From: a bacterium
Lineage (GTDB): Bacteria; Krumholzibacteriota; Krumholzibacteriia; WVZY01
Length of the DNA: 9,442 nt
Assembly (NCBI GenBank): GCA_027296025.1
Contig: JAPUJU010000030.1
Location: forward strand, 1 to 9,442
Reading direction: 5' to 3'
The position numbers and the translations under genes were made by a program. This document shows, piece after piece, positions 1-6,530 of this stretch (its first letter is position 1; the number at the start of each line of letters is the position of its first letter). Below the pieces are notes generated by a model that had not been told where the DNA came from, made no database searches, and saw only the letters and a program-made list of their open reading frames with translations.

Positions 1-253
1 TTTTCATTATTGAAGCGCAATATGGATGGTATTGCTCTTGGCCACGTTTCCGCTCGCGCTTGTCCACTTCGCGCTTGCGGGCCATCTCCATGACCCGGTC
101 AAGGCCAGGGCGATCCGCTTTCGCGCCGCTCTCTTTGTCTACCTGTTCGGACACGACATCAAACCCGCGTTGCTTCGCATACTTGCGGAGCTGGCGCAGT
201 TGGTTCCCTGGTCTCTGGTCCCGTGTCGATACTCGGGCGTATAGGAGGTTGGA
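1..253 (-). pseudogene. Relic of a serine recombinase (resolvase/invertase family), N-terminal catalytic domain
   Basis: Read on the minus strand from about 253 down to 62, the frame gives LLYARVSTRDQRPGNQLRQL, then a stretch ending ESGAKADRPGLDRVMEMARK and REVD. This matches the start of the serine recombinase catalytic domain: the YARVST strand carries the nucleophilic Ser, and the NQ...L..YA.., SGAK..RPGLDR and MARKR motifs follow in the right order and spacing. No start codon or ribosome binding site lies close upstream. After REVD the expected V-x-V-W-x-x-D-R-F-x-R motif is missing and is replaced by unrelated residues (KRERKRGQEQYHPYC...), although the frame stays open to the window edge. 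I infer a truncated, non-functional remnant of a resolvase or transposon recombinase. The family call is firm; that it is dead rather than a short domain protein is inferred from the lost start and lost motif. It lies divergent to the gene at 387. Confidence 0.72.
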
Positions 254-386
254 GCCCCTCTGGATGACGTTTGGGAGGTTCTGGCACCTTATTGGCCCCA
301 AATTCGTTTGTAAACAGCTGGCAAAATAGACCGTTTTCGTCTACACTCCACTCGCTAAATGTGGCCAGAGCAAATGGAGGTGTACT
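254..386. other. Gap between recombinase relic and secreted-protein gene
   Basis: No gene is visible. The segment should carry the promoter of the gene at 387, but I see no convincing -35/-10 pair. A GGAGG-type ribosome binding site sits at 376-380, six bases before the ATG at 387. Confidence 0.4.
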
Positions 387-2105
387 ATGGGACACCGTCT
401 GCAATTTCTGTTTGTGGGCGTCTTTTTGTTGGCTTCTTTATCCGCCTCGCACACCTTACCTCGAGAGTCATCCAGCGAACGCGATCTCCTAAACCCCAAA
501 TTCCGAATCTACGATCCCCACTCCGATCGGCCTGTGTTCGCTACGTCAGCTGCGACGGATACGTTCGTCCTTGGGGACTTCACGTTTGACGATTCGCTTG
601 GCGGGCCGGATCCGCAGGGTTGGATGGGTGTGGACAAGACGGCGCAGCTAGGTACATTTTTCCACTTTGACAATTTTGCTGGACTGTCTGGTGGGTATTC
701 AGCACTTGAGGGAAGCCAGTCCCTTTGGTGCGGAGCGCGACCGGGTACGGATCTAGAGTTCTGTCAATACGAGACACTACCAGGCTATGGTAATAGCTGG
801 GATCAACGTTTTGAGTCGGTCCCGTTTTCAACATCGGGTGATGTCACCGTCGACTTTCTTGTTCGATACGACACCGAACCGGGATACGATTTTGCCTTTT
901 TGGAGTACCTCTCCAAAAGCGGCCAATGGCAAACGCTGTTGGCATTCGATGGTCAAGGCGAAATGCTGGCAAGTGCTGTGATTCCTGCCGACAGTCTGGC
1001 CGGGACCGCCACGGTTCGTTTCCGTTTTGAGTCAGACGGAGCTTGGTCTGACGAGGATGGAATCCTTGATACCGATGGCGCCATTATTATTGATAGTTTG
1101 ACCGTTGCAGATACAAATGGCGTTGTGGATTTCCAGGATTTTGAGGCCGAGAGCCCCGGTGCACTGACGACACTCGATGGCGACTGGACAGCGATACCAC
1201 GTCCCAGGTTCGGTGATTTTTTTGGGTTGTTCGACGGCTCAACAGTTCTTCAACAAGATACGGTCATTACGAATACCACGAATCTGTGGGGTTTCTTCGA
1301 CGGCTCACCTGATGACTACTCCTGTGACGGACATCCCGAGCAAGCTGTTTTGCCGTTCACCCGGTCGCCGGGATCTACGAATTTGAACGATTATCTACAC
1401 AACGAAATTTGGTCGCCCTTTATTGAGTTCACTCAGGATGTCAACGGGCAACCTATTCCGCCAGAAGCTTCAGTTTTGTTGTTTGAATTTGATATCTATC
1501 CTAATCTTCCCCTGGACAATCTCATCTTCTACACTTTTCGTATGCGTTTCCTCGTCGCCGGATGTCCGACGATTTGGTATAAGTGGGACGAATACTGGTA
1601 CGAGAGCGACGAAGCGTGGCTGCGCAGAAGTTTCGATTTTGGGACGTTTATCGAACCCGAAGCTACACACGTTCAGCTTGCGCTTTCGGCCCGCGATTTT
1701 TGCGCGGTCTGGTGTGGGGTATTTGGGCCGGGTTCGTGCCACTCACAGGGTCCACTCTTTGATAACGTTCGCCTTTTGCGACTCAATAGTGTTGCAACCG
1801 GGATTCCCGAGGCACCAGAGCTAAGGGCGACCCTTGCGCAGAACTACCCGAATCCATTCAACCCGAATACGTCCATTGGCTACACCATTGTGGAATCGGG
1901 TCATGTGAGCCTAAAGATCTATAGTGTTGCAGGACAGTTGGTGCGCACGTTGGTGGACGAGATTCAGCTGCCCAGAGAAAACGGGTTTACGGTCAACTGG
2001 GACGGAAAGAATCGATCGGGCGAACCGGTATCGAGTGGGATCTATTTCTATAGGATTGCGACGAAAAACTTTTTACAAACCAAGAAAATGGTTTTGCTCC
2101 GATAG
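387..2105 (+). CDS. Exported two-module jelly-roll-like protein with C-terminal FlgD-Ig/T9SS-type sorting domain
   Basis: This is a 572-aa predicted extracellular or cell-surface protein of unknown substrate. An N-terminal hydrophobic segment (residues 5-20) forms a signal peptide. Residues about 60-256 and 257-466 look like two related beta-rich modules. The first contains LWCG (113-116) and PGYGNSWDQR (132-141) and closes with IIIDSLTV. The second contains VWCG (441-444) and closes with PLFDNVRLLRL. The C-terminus (about 485-572) has NYPNPFNPNTSIGYTI, then SLKIYSVAGQLVRTL, VNWDGKNRSGEPVSSGIYFY and a basic end. This is the layout of FlgD-Ig-like or type IX secretion sorting domains in the FCB group. 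The start is fixed by ATG at 387 with GGAGG six bases upstream. No secretion machinery or partner gene is adjacent. Sampled composition is lower in GC than the efflux operon (23 of 60 G+C at 1081-1140). Module boundaries are estimates by eye. A binding or adhesive role is possible; I see no catalytic motif. Confidence 0.85.
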   Translation: MGHRLQFLFVGVFLLASLSASHTLPRESSSERDLLNPKFRIYDPHSDRPVFATSAATDTFVLGDFTFDDSLGGPDPQGWMGVDKTAQLGTFFHFDNFAGLSGGYSALEGSQSLWCGARPGTDLEFCQYETLPGYGNSWDQRFESVPFSTSGDVTVDFLVRYDTEPGYDFAFLEYLSKSGQWQTLLAFDGQGEMLASAVIPADSLAGTATVRFRFESDGAWSDEDGILDTDGAIIIDSLTVADTNGVVDFQDFEAESPGALTTLDGDWTAIPRPRFGDFFGLFDGSTVLQQDTVITNTTNLWGFFDGSPDDYSCDGHPEQAVLPFTRSPGSTNLNDYLHNEIWSPFIEFTQDVNGQPIPPEASVLLFEFDIYPNLPLDNLIFYTFRMRFLVAGCPTIWYKWDEYWYESDEAWLRRSFDFGTFIEPEATHVQLALSARDFCAVWCGVFGPGSCHSQGPLFDNVRLLRLNSVATGIPEAPELRATLAQNYPNPFNPNTSIGYTIVESGHVSLKIYSVAGQLVRTLVDEIQLPRENGFTVNWDGKNRSGEPVSSGIYFYRIATKNFLQTKKMVLLR

Positions 2106-2160
2106 GGACCGGATTTAGCTGTGTGCTAGCCTCACAGAAGTGCCGTCTGAACGCTGCGGC

Positions 2161-2269
2161 CCAATTTGGTCCCACACCAACATGCTCATCGAAGCACAAG
2201 TGCTCGTCGAGCGGCGGCGCAGAGAGTACTACTGGAAGCGGGCCGCACAGCGCACTCGGATACCGACCC
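2161..2269 (+). pseudogene. Frameshifted C-terminal tail of an IS3-type transposase (OrfB/integrase core)
   Basis: The plus strand from 2185 encodes LIEAQVLVERRRREYYWKR. One base later (extra G at about 2242) the frame shifts and continues PHSALGYRP to 2269. Joined across this single-base shift, the peptide has the hallmark end of IS3-family transposases, usually of the form EAQVLIERWR..YN..RPHSALGYRPP. Everything upstream of about 2161, including the DDE catalytic residues, is absent, because the secreted-protein gene ends at 2105. The reading after YRP soon stops. This is a dead remnant of an insertion sequence, and I could not identify its terminal repeats. The match to the family ending is strong despite the short length. 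Which IS3 subgroup it came from cannot be told from this piece. Confidence 0.72.
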
Positions 2270-2291
2270 TTCCTTATATCTTCATAGTATT

Positions 2292-2317
2292 CCACGCGTG
2301 GACCGGCGAGGCGCCGG
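2292..2317. repeat. Two adjacent short palindromes (CCACGCGTGG and CCGGCG-AGG-CGCCGG)
   Basis: A perfect 10-bp palindrome at 2292-2301 is followed one base later by a 6-bp perfect inverted repeat with a 3-base spacer at 2303-2317. They lie between the IS3 transposase tail and the MerR-type stub. They could be a REP-like element, the end of a decayed mobile element or a weak transcription stop. There is no adjacent T-run on either strand to support a terminator. The function is unknown. Confidence 0.35.
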
Positions 2318-2345
2318 AACAGGCGTTGGAGTGCGATGCAACAAC

Positions 2346-2570
2346 TCACTCGAACCTGCGCGATCCCGTCCCCGATGCTTTCCCATATTCGGGAACGATC
2401 AAGCCCCTGTCGGCGAGGTTCACAACGGTCTGTCGATCTATATCAGCAACCTTCGCAACCTCTGCGGTTGTGTAGATCCGCTTTTCAAGGTCGGCATAGA
2501 TTTTCTTTAGTTCCTTCTTGGTGGTTGCCACAATAAGGTAACGGTAAGGTTCACCCTGAGAGCATGGCAA
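2346..2570 (-). pseudogene. Stub with a MerR-type helix-turn-helix domain, probably truncated
   Basis: The 74-codon minus-strand frame ends in a MerR-like DNA-binding domain: residues 32-59 (IYTTAEVAKVADIDRQTVVN then LADRGLIV) form the helix-turn-helix, followed by G-K-A-S-G-T-G-S-R-R-F, the usual wing and RR-F/Y junction of MerR regulators. Translation stops two codons after RRF, where complete family members continue into further wing helices and an effector or dimerisation region. The only in-frame starts are a TTG at 2570 and a GTG at residue 15, and neither has a ribosome binding site. A different minus-strand frame stays open past the stop, starting GTG at 2349 and overlapping the TGA, and may be the shifted continuation, but it shows no family motif. 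I infer a regulator broken by a frameshift or by the neighbouring IS3 insertion. It could instead be a very small HTH protein of the excisionase type. Confidence 0.5.
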
Positions 2571-2720
2571 TAAAAAGATGAACGCGATTCAAGGGGGGAC
2601 ACGTCCACGTTTGGTCATGATATGGACATAGTCGGGTAAAGTGACCGGACCGAGAAGGAAGTACGAGACGAACAACCATAATCGCTGCAATATATTAGCA
2701 AGTCGAGGGGTAAGTCCTAG
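2571..2720. other. Gene-free stretch
   Basis: No reading frame with protein-like character and no tRNA-like fold was found. It contains a G-rich string and short imperfect inverted repeats (for example GTCCA ... TGGAC near 2603-2627). It probably continues the decayed accessory DNA to its left. Confidence 0.35.
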
Positions 2721-2752
2721 CAGAAAAGTCCCCGGTCGAGATGACCGGGGAC
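2721..2752 (-). terminator. Rho-independent terminator of the OmpA/MotB-like lipoprotein gene
   Basis: A perfect 10-bp inverted repeat (GTCCCCGGTC at 2728-2737, GACCGGGGAC at 2743-2752) encloses a 5-base loop. On the minus strand it is followed directly by TTTTCTG, the expected U-run. It begins 24 bases after the stop codon of the gene ending at 2777. On the plus strand the nearest T-run is about ten bases away, so direction is assigned to minus. Confidence 0.85.
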
Positions 2753-2776
2753 CCAACTGAGTCCTTTTTGAGTGCG

Positions 2777-3397
2777 TTACTCGCTTTCCGGGCCGATCAC
2801 GATGACCACCCGGCGGTTCATGGCCCGGCCATCCGTGGTGTCGTTGTCAGCGATCGGACGATGCTCGCCGTAGCCCACCGCGGCAAGCTGGGCTGATCTT
2901 ACGTTGCTCTGCGCGGACATGTAGTGGATCACCGCGCAGGCACGCCCGGCCGCAAGTTCCCAGTTCGTCGGATACTTCTCTCCGAGCGTCGGGCCGATTG
3001 GCCTGTCGTCAGTGTGGCCCTCGACCAGGATGTTGCGCCTCGGATACTGACTCGTCGCCTGAGCGATCCGGGCGACGATCTCCCTCCCTGTGGGCGAGAG
3101 ATAAACGCTTCCCGACTCGAACATGACGGCCTCGGAAACGGTAATGACGGACCTCATGTTCTGTTGTTCCACCCACACCTGTTCCTTTTCCTTGAACTCC
3201 GCGAGCGAATTCTCGAGTTCCGCGGTCAGTTCCGCCGCTCGCGTCTGTTCGATCTCGAGCTCTGACTCAAGCTCGTTTACCTGAGTTTCGAGTCGGTCGA
3301 TCTGCGCCTGGGCATCCGTCAACTTGCTCTTCGACGAGCAGCCGGTAAACATAGCACCAACAATCACTACCGCGACCAGTAAACCCATGCGTCCCAT
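2777..3397 (-). CDS. OmpA/MotB-like peptidoglycan-binding lipoprotein with coiled coil
   Basis: This 206-aa protein is predicted to sit in the periplasm, anchored by lipid and gripping peptidoglycan. Residues 1-20 (MGRMGLLVAVVIVGAMFTGC) form a lipoprotein signal peptide ending in a lipobox with Cys20. Residues about 26-80 are heptad-like and charged, so a coiled coil. Residues about 85-203 are an OmpA C-terminal domain: VEGHTDD (Asp130), NWELAAGRA (Arg152), GYGEHRP and NRRVVIVI. Asp130 and Arg152 correspond to the pair that binds diaminopimelate in OmpA proteins. The YPTNWEL..GRA form with an insert after GHTD is closest to MotB. However, the N-terminus has a lipobox instead of the MotB transmembrane helix with its proton-carrying Asp, so a flagellar stator is unlikely. 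I chose ATG at 3397 because GGCAGG lies seven bases upstream and the signal peptide begins there; the frame runs further upstream without protein-like sequence. It is a single gene with its own terminator. A role in envelope integrity is inferred. Confidence 0.9.
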   Translation of the reverse strand: MGRMGLLVAVVIVGAMFTGCSSKSKLTDAQAQIDRLETQVNELESELEIEQTRAAELTAELENSLAEFKEKEQVWVEQQNMRSVITVSEAVMFESGSVYLSPTGREIVARIAQATSQYPRRNILVEGHTDDRPIGPTLGEKYPTNWELAAGRACAVIHYMSAQSNVRSAQLAAVGYGEHRPIADNDTTDGRAMNRRVVIVIGPESE

Positions 3398-3828
3398 ATG
3401 TATACCTGCCTTTGATAACTTCGGTTCGGAGGGGCCGGGACCGACGGGCGATCTCCGGTTCGGATACCCGCCGAGGGTAGCCTCGGGAGCCGCCGGACGC
3501 AAGTCCAAAAACGGGTGCAGCCCGTACGTTCGACACGGATACCGAAATCGATCCCCAGAAGTCCGTCCTGCGCCGTATGCGATGTACCCGAGCTTCACGA
3601 GTCGCGGGAACCCCTTTCAGCGAACCACAATCGGGGCTTTGAACTCGACGGGGGATGGGGTACGCTGTGGCCGGAAAATCGGCGTTCGAATAACCCTTCG
3701 ATTGGTGTGTAAATACACTACAGTCCCAGACGATACGCCCCCTTGAGAGCTTGTGTTTTTCGTAACAAAGTCCGCGGAAGAGACGTATCAAGGGAAGTGC
3801 ATGGCCCTTTACCCCGGAAGGAGTTCCA
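3398..3828. promoter_or_regulatory. 431-bp divergent intergenic region with presumed promoters for both flanking genes
   Basis: No gene is supported; frames crossing this region are low in protein character. It must hold the promoters of the lipoprotein gene (leftward) and the efflux operon (rightward), but I cannot place -35/-10 boxes with confidence. Visible structure: a 9-bp direct repeat CGGTTCGGA at 3422-3430 and 3456-3464 within the lipoprotein leader, a small hairpin CCGAG-GGTAGC-CTCGG at 3471-3486, and an inverted repeat GTGTA-AA-TACAC at 3707-3718 that could be an operator. A strong ribosome binding site (GGAAGGAG, about 3816-3824) precedes the ATG at 3829. No known riboswitch consensus was recognised. 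Confidence 0.45.
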
Positions 3829-5148
3829 ATGACATTCATGCATATCTTGCGAGCGGTGAGCGCGCGCACGGCAGCCTCCCCCGCGTTCTTTTCGACACTC
3901 ACACTCCTCATCGCATTCGGTCTCGTCCTCTCGAGCGCCGTCGGACCCGCCGTGGCCGACCAGTGGCAGGGACAAGAGGTTGAGAAGGAGGGCGTCACCC
4001 ACGTGATGAACCCGGCCGCTCCGGCGGAGAGCCCGTCGACGAGCGAGGCCAGGGAGCTGTGGCGACTCGGTGGCGACACCGACGACGACGATGAGTTCTT
4101 TGGCGTCATCAGCACAATTCTGACGGACGACGAAGGAAATGTGTACCTTCTGGACGGCCAGCTGAACCACGTGATGATCTACTCCCCGACCGGCGATTTC
4201 ATGCGTGAAATCGGACGCGAAGGCGAAGGTCCCGGCGAGTTCCGATCGGCCACCGGGATGTTTTTCACTCCGGAGGGCGACGTGGCCGTGATCCAGTCTT
4301 TCCCTGGCAAGATTGTCATTCTTACGCGCGAAGGCGATCCGATCGGTGACTATCCCCTCCCCGAGCCGGAAGGCGCGGGCTTCTTTGTACTGGTGAACGG
4401 CCAGTCTTATGGCTCCAATGTCGTTCTGCAGGGTGGCGTCATGTCGATGAACGAACAACGATGGCAGCAGGAACGATATCTGGCGAGTGTCGACAAGACG
4501 GGCACCGAAGTCGCCAAATATCACAGCGACACACGCGTGATCGACTTTGCCAATCCGATTATGGACGACCGCGCCTGGGATACGTTCGACCGCCGGTGGA
4601 CGGTTGGTTCCGATGGGCGCGTGTACGCGGCCACGGTCTACCAGGACTATGCGATTTCCGTATGGAACGCCGACGGCACCATGAACCGTGTAATCGAGCG
4701 TGAGTACACCCATCGCAAGCGCACGACCGACGAGATGCAGATCATGGAAAACATGATGGGCGTTTTCGCCAAACGGATCCCCAACTGCACCGTCAAGATC
4801 ACCGAGTGGACGAAAGACATCGAGACAATGTACGTCCACGACGACGGCACGATGTGGGTCCTGACGAGCGACGGCAGCCGTGACCTTCCGGACGGATCGC
4901 TTGGTGTGTTCGACATCTTCGACCCCCAGGGCCGCTTCGTGCGCCAGGTCACCATAATGGGTGAAGGCAATCCCATGAGAGACGGTTACTATTTCGTGGG
5001 TGACCGCCTCTACGTGGTGACCGACCTTGTCCAGGCGTCAATCTCGCTCCAGGCCCAGGGCGAAACCATTGACCTCGGTGGCGAAGAACCCGAACCGATG
5101 TCCGTCATCTGTTACCAGATGGACGAGGAACTCATTACCTCCCGTTAG
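3829..5148 (+). CDS. Secreted 6-bladed beta-propeller protein, first gene of the efflux operon
   Basis: This 439-aa protein is predicted to be exported. It has a charged N-terminus, a hydrophobic stretch at about 20-38 and a likely signal peptidase site after AVA (41-43). From about residue 75 it shows repeated beta-propeller blades: DDEGNVYLLDGQLNHVMIY with SPTGDFMREIGREGEGPGEF (101-138), SDGRVYAATVYQDYAISVWN (261-280) and DDGTMWVL...GVFDIFDPQGRFVRQV (338-374). The pattern of strand, GxVY/MWV, partner strand, then D/TGxF..., with the G-R-E-G-x-G-P-G-E-F loop, is the signature of the 6-bladed propeller/NHL-like family. No enzymatic residues stand out, and the C-terminus is acidic. ATG at 3829 follows GGAAGGAG closely. 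Only 20 bp separate it from the adaptor gene, so the two are probably co-transcribed. It may bind a ligand or protein in the periplasm, or be an unlinked exported protein sharing the promoter. Its function in this operon is unknown. Confidence 0.85.
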   Translation: MTFMHILRAVSARTAASPAFFSTLTLLIAFGLVLSSAVGPAVADQWQGQEVEKEGVTHVMNPAAPAESPSTSEARELWRLGGDTDDDDEFFGVISTILTDDEGNVYLLDGQLNHVMIYSPTGDFMREIGREGEGPGEFRSATGMFFTPEGDVAVIQSFPGKIVILTREGDPIGDYPLPEPEGAGFFVLVNGQSYGSNVVLQGGVMSMNEQRWQQERYLASVDKTGTEVAKYHSDTRVIDFANPIMDDRAWDTFDRRWTVGSDGRVYAATVYQDYAISVWNADGTMNRVIEREYTHRKRTTDEMQIMENMMGVFAKRIPNCTVKITEWTKDIETMYVHDDGTMWVLTSDGSRDLPDGSLGVFDIFDPQGRFVRQVTIMGEGNPMRDGYYFVGDRLYVVTDLVQASISLQAQGETIDLGGEEPEPMSVICYQMDEELITSR

Positions 5149-5168
5149 ACGCATCGAACGGAGCAGTC

Positions 5169-6530
5169 GTGACCGAACGAACAATGACACTCAAACAAAA
5201 CCATCAGGGCGCCGCGCTCCGGGGCGCCCCCGTGGTACTGCTTCTCTCGCTCATGTTGTGGCTCGGCGGGTGCAGCGGAGAGGCATCGACCGAAGACGCC
5301 GCCGGTTCGAACAGCGAGGTGACCCTGGCCGAGAAGAACGGCGATGGGGCGGAAACGGCCGAAGCGTCATCGACCGACGCCGCAGAAAATAACGAGGAAA
5401 AGCCCAAGAAGAAACGGGAACGCAGCACATCGGTCAACGCGGCCAAAGCGTACCGCGGCGACCTCGTCATACCGGTTATCGCCGACGGAACGATTCGCGC
5501 GCGGCATTCGGCGGAGATCCGAACGGAAATCGCCGGACGCATAACGAAGATCGTTGCGCGCGAAGGGCAATCCGTTCGCAAGGGCGCACTGCTCGCAAAG
5601 CTCGACGATCGCGAGCTTGTGATGGCCCGCGAAGAGGCACGCGCCAAATACCTACAGGCGATCAGCCTGCTTGCAATTGAACAAGACTCGCTCGAAATTC
5701 CGACACGTCCCGAACATCTGCAGAAGCAAATCGACGAGCTCGCCGCTCTCGAACGGCGGGGAGTGATCAGCCGTCAGGAACGGTTGATGCGTGAAGTAGC
5801 GCTGGACGTGCAGGCAATAAAGGACGGCTATTATCGCACCGATGTCATGTCGGCCCGAAGCGGAATCGCACAAGCCCTGGCAGACGTCGAACGCGCGGGC
5901 CTTCGCCTCGAGCAGTCCGAGATCCGCGCACCCTTCTCCGGTGTCGTTACAGGGCTCCAATTGAGCCCGGGCGAGCAGGTCAACGCGCTTCAGACATTCT
6001 GCACCATCGTGAACAACACCGACATCGAGGCCGAGGTTGGCGTCCTCGAATCGGACATCGCCAAACTCGAAACGGGACGAAACGCCCTTCTTTTTGTCCC
6101 GGCGCTCAATAAGAACTTCAAAGTAACGGTCGACGTAATCAGCCCCAGGTTCGACCGTGACAGCCGCACGTGCGAGGTACTGTTGCGCGTCGAGAACACG
6201 GACGGAAAGTTGCGTCCCGGCATGTTCGTGCGCGCCAAGATTGCAGGCGAAACATTTCCGGACCGGATGCTCGTTCCGCGTGAGGCGATTCTGACGCGCG
6301 ACGGACGTCCGCTTCTCTTCAAAGTTGAAGACGACCGGGCGAAATGGCTGTACGTAAAACTCGGACCGCAGAACGATTCCGTCGTGGAAATCGAACGGGT
6401 GCTCCAGGGCGGCCCGCTTAACGTAGATGACCTCATCGTCGTAACCGATCATCTCACCCTTTCACACGACACAAAAATCAAAATCAAAAAAGTAGTTCCC
6501 ATCGACGACGAGTGGAGTCACACCGAATAG
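5169..6530 (+). CDS. RND efflux periplasmic adaptor (membrane fusion protein), lipoprotein
   Basis: This 453-aa adaptor should link the inner-membrane pump encoded next to it with an outer-membrane channel. A GTG start at 5169 is preferred because GGAG lies five bases upstream; the later ATG at 5184 has no ribosome binding site. The signal peptide ends in a lipobox, LWLGGC (Cys35). Residues 36-88 are a low-complexity linker rich in Ala, Glu and Ser, ending in a basic KPKKKRER patch. The two lipoyl half-motifs are at 112-148 (EIAGRITKIVAREGQSVRKG) and 249-282 (SEIRAPFSGVVTGLQLSPGE), flanking an alpha-helical hairpin (about 150-248). A beta-barrel follows (about 285-358, closing GKLRPGMFVRAKI), then a membrane-proximal domain (about 359-445). 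All hallmarks of HlyD/AcrA-type adaptors are present and uninterrupted. It is separated from the pump by 9 bp. The linker is longer than in AcrA. Substrate cannot be deduced. Confidence 0.93.
   Translation: MTERTMTLKQNHQGAALRGAPVVLLLSLMLWLGGCSGEASTEDAAGSNSEVTLAEKNGDGAETAEASSTDAAENNEEKPKKKRERSTSVNAAKAYRGDLVIPVIADGTIRARHSAEIRTEIAGRITKIVAREGQSVRKGALLAKLDDRELVMAREEARAKYLQAISLLAIEQDSLEIPTRPEHLQKQIDELAALERRGVISRQERLMREVALDVQAIKDGYYRTDVMSARSGIAQALADVERAGLRLEQSEIRAPFSGVVTGLQLSPGEQVNALQTFCTIVNNTDIEAEVGVLESDIAKLETGRNALLFVPALNKNFKVTVDVISPRFDRDSRTCEVLLRVENTDGKLRPGMFVRAKIAGETFPDRMLVPREAILTRDGRPLLFKVEDDRAKWLYVKLGPQNDSVVEIERVLQGGPLNVDDLIVVTDHLTLSHDTKIKIKKVVPIDDEWSHTE

Noticed and set aside
2119..2137. Inverted repeat CTGTG...CACAG just after the secreted-protein gene as a terminator
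   Set aside because: The stem is only 5 bp with a 9-base loop and there is no T-run, so it is not a credible terminator.
2166..2510. Plus-strand frame of 114 codons across the fossil region
   Set aside because: It crosses the frameshifted transposase tail and the opposite strand of the MerR stub, and has no ribosome binding site or domain of its own.
2591..2610. GGGGGGACACGTCCAC string as the edge of a REP-associated transposase element
   Set aside because: It superficially resembles sequences near such elements, but no transposase or repeated copy is visible in the window.
2640..2700. GTG-started peptide VTGPRRKYE... that resembles the start of some IS3 OrfA proteins
   Set aside because: Only about five residues (RRKYE) match and the following residues do not; too short to support a second transposase remnant.
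3398..3598. Upstream extension of the OmpA/MotB-like frame to 3598
   Set aside because: The extension is rich in Gly, Pro and Arg without protein character, and the lipoprotein signal with ribosome binding site clearly starts at 3397.
3718..4839. Long minus-strand open frame (373 codons) opposite the propeller gene
   Set aside because: It is the antisense shadow of a gene with clear domain repeats, signal peptide and ribosome binding site; its own translation has no family motif.
5652..6452. Minus-strand open frame of 266 codons opposite the adaptor gene
   Set aside because: It is antisense to a well-supported RND adaptor, without a ribosome binding site or recognisable domain.
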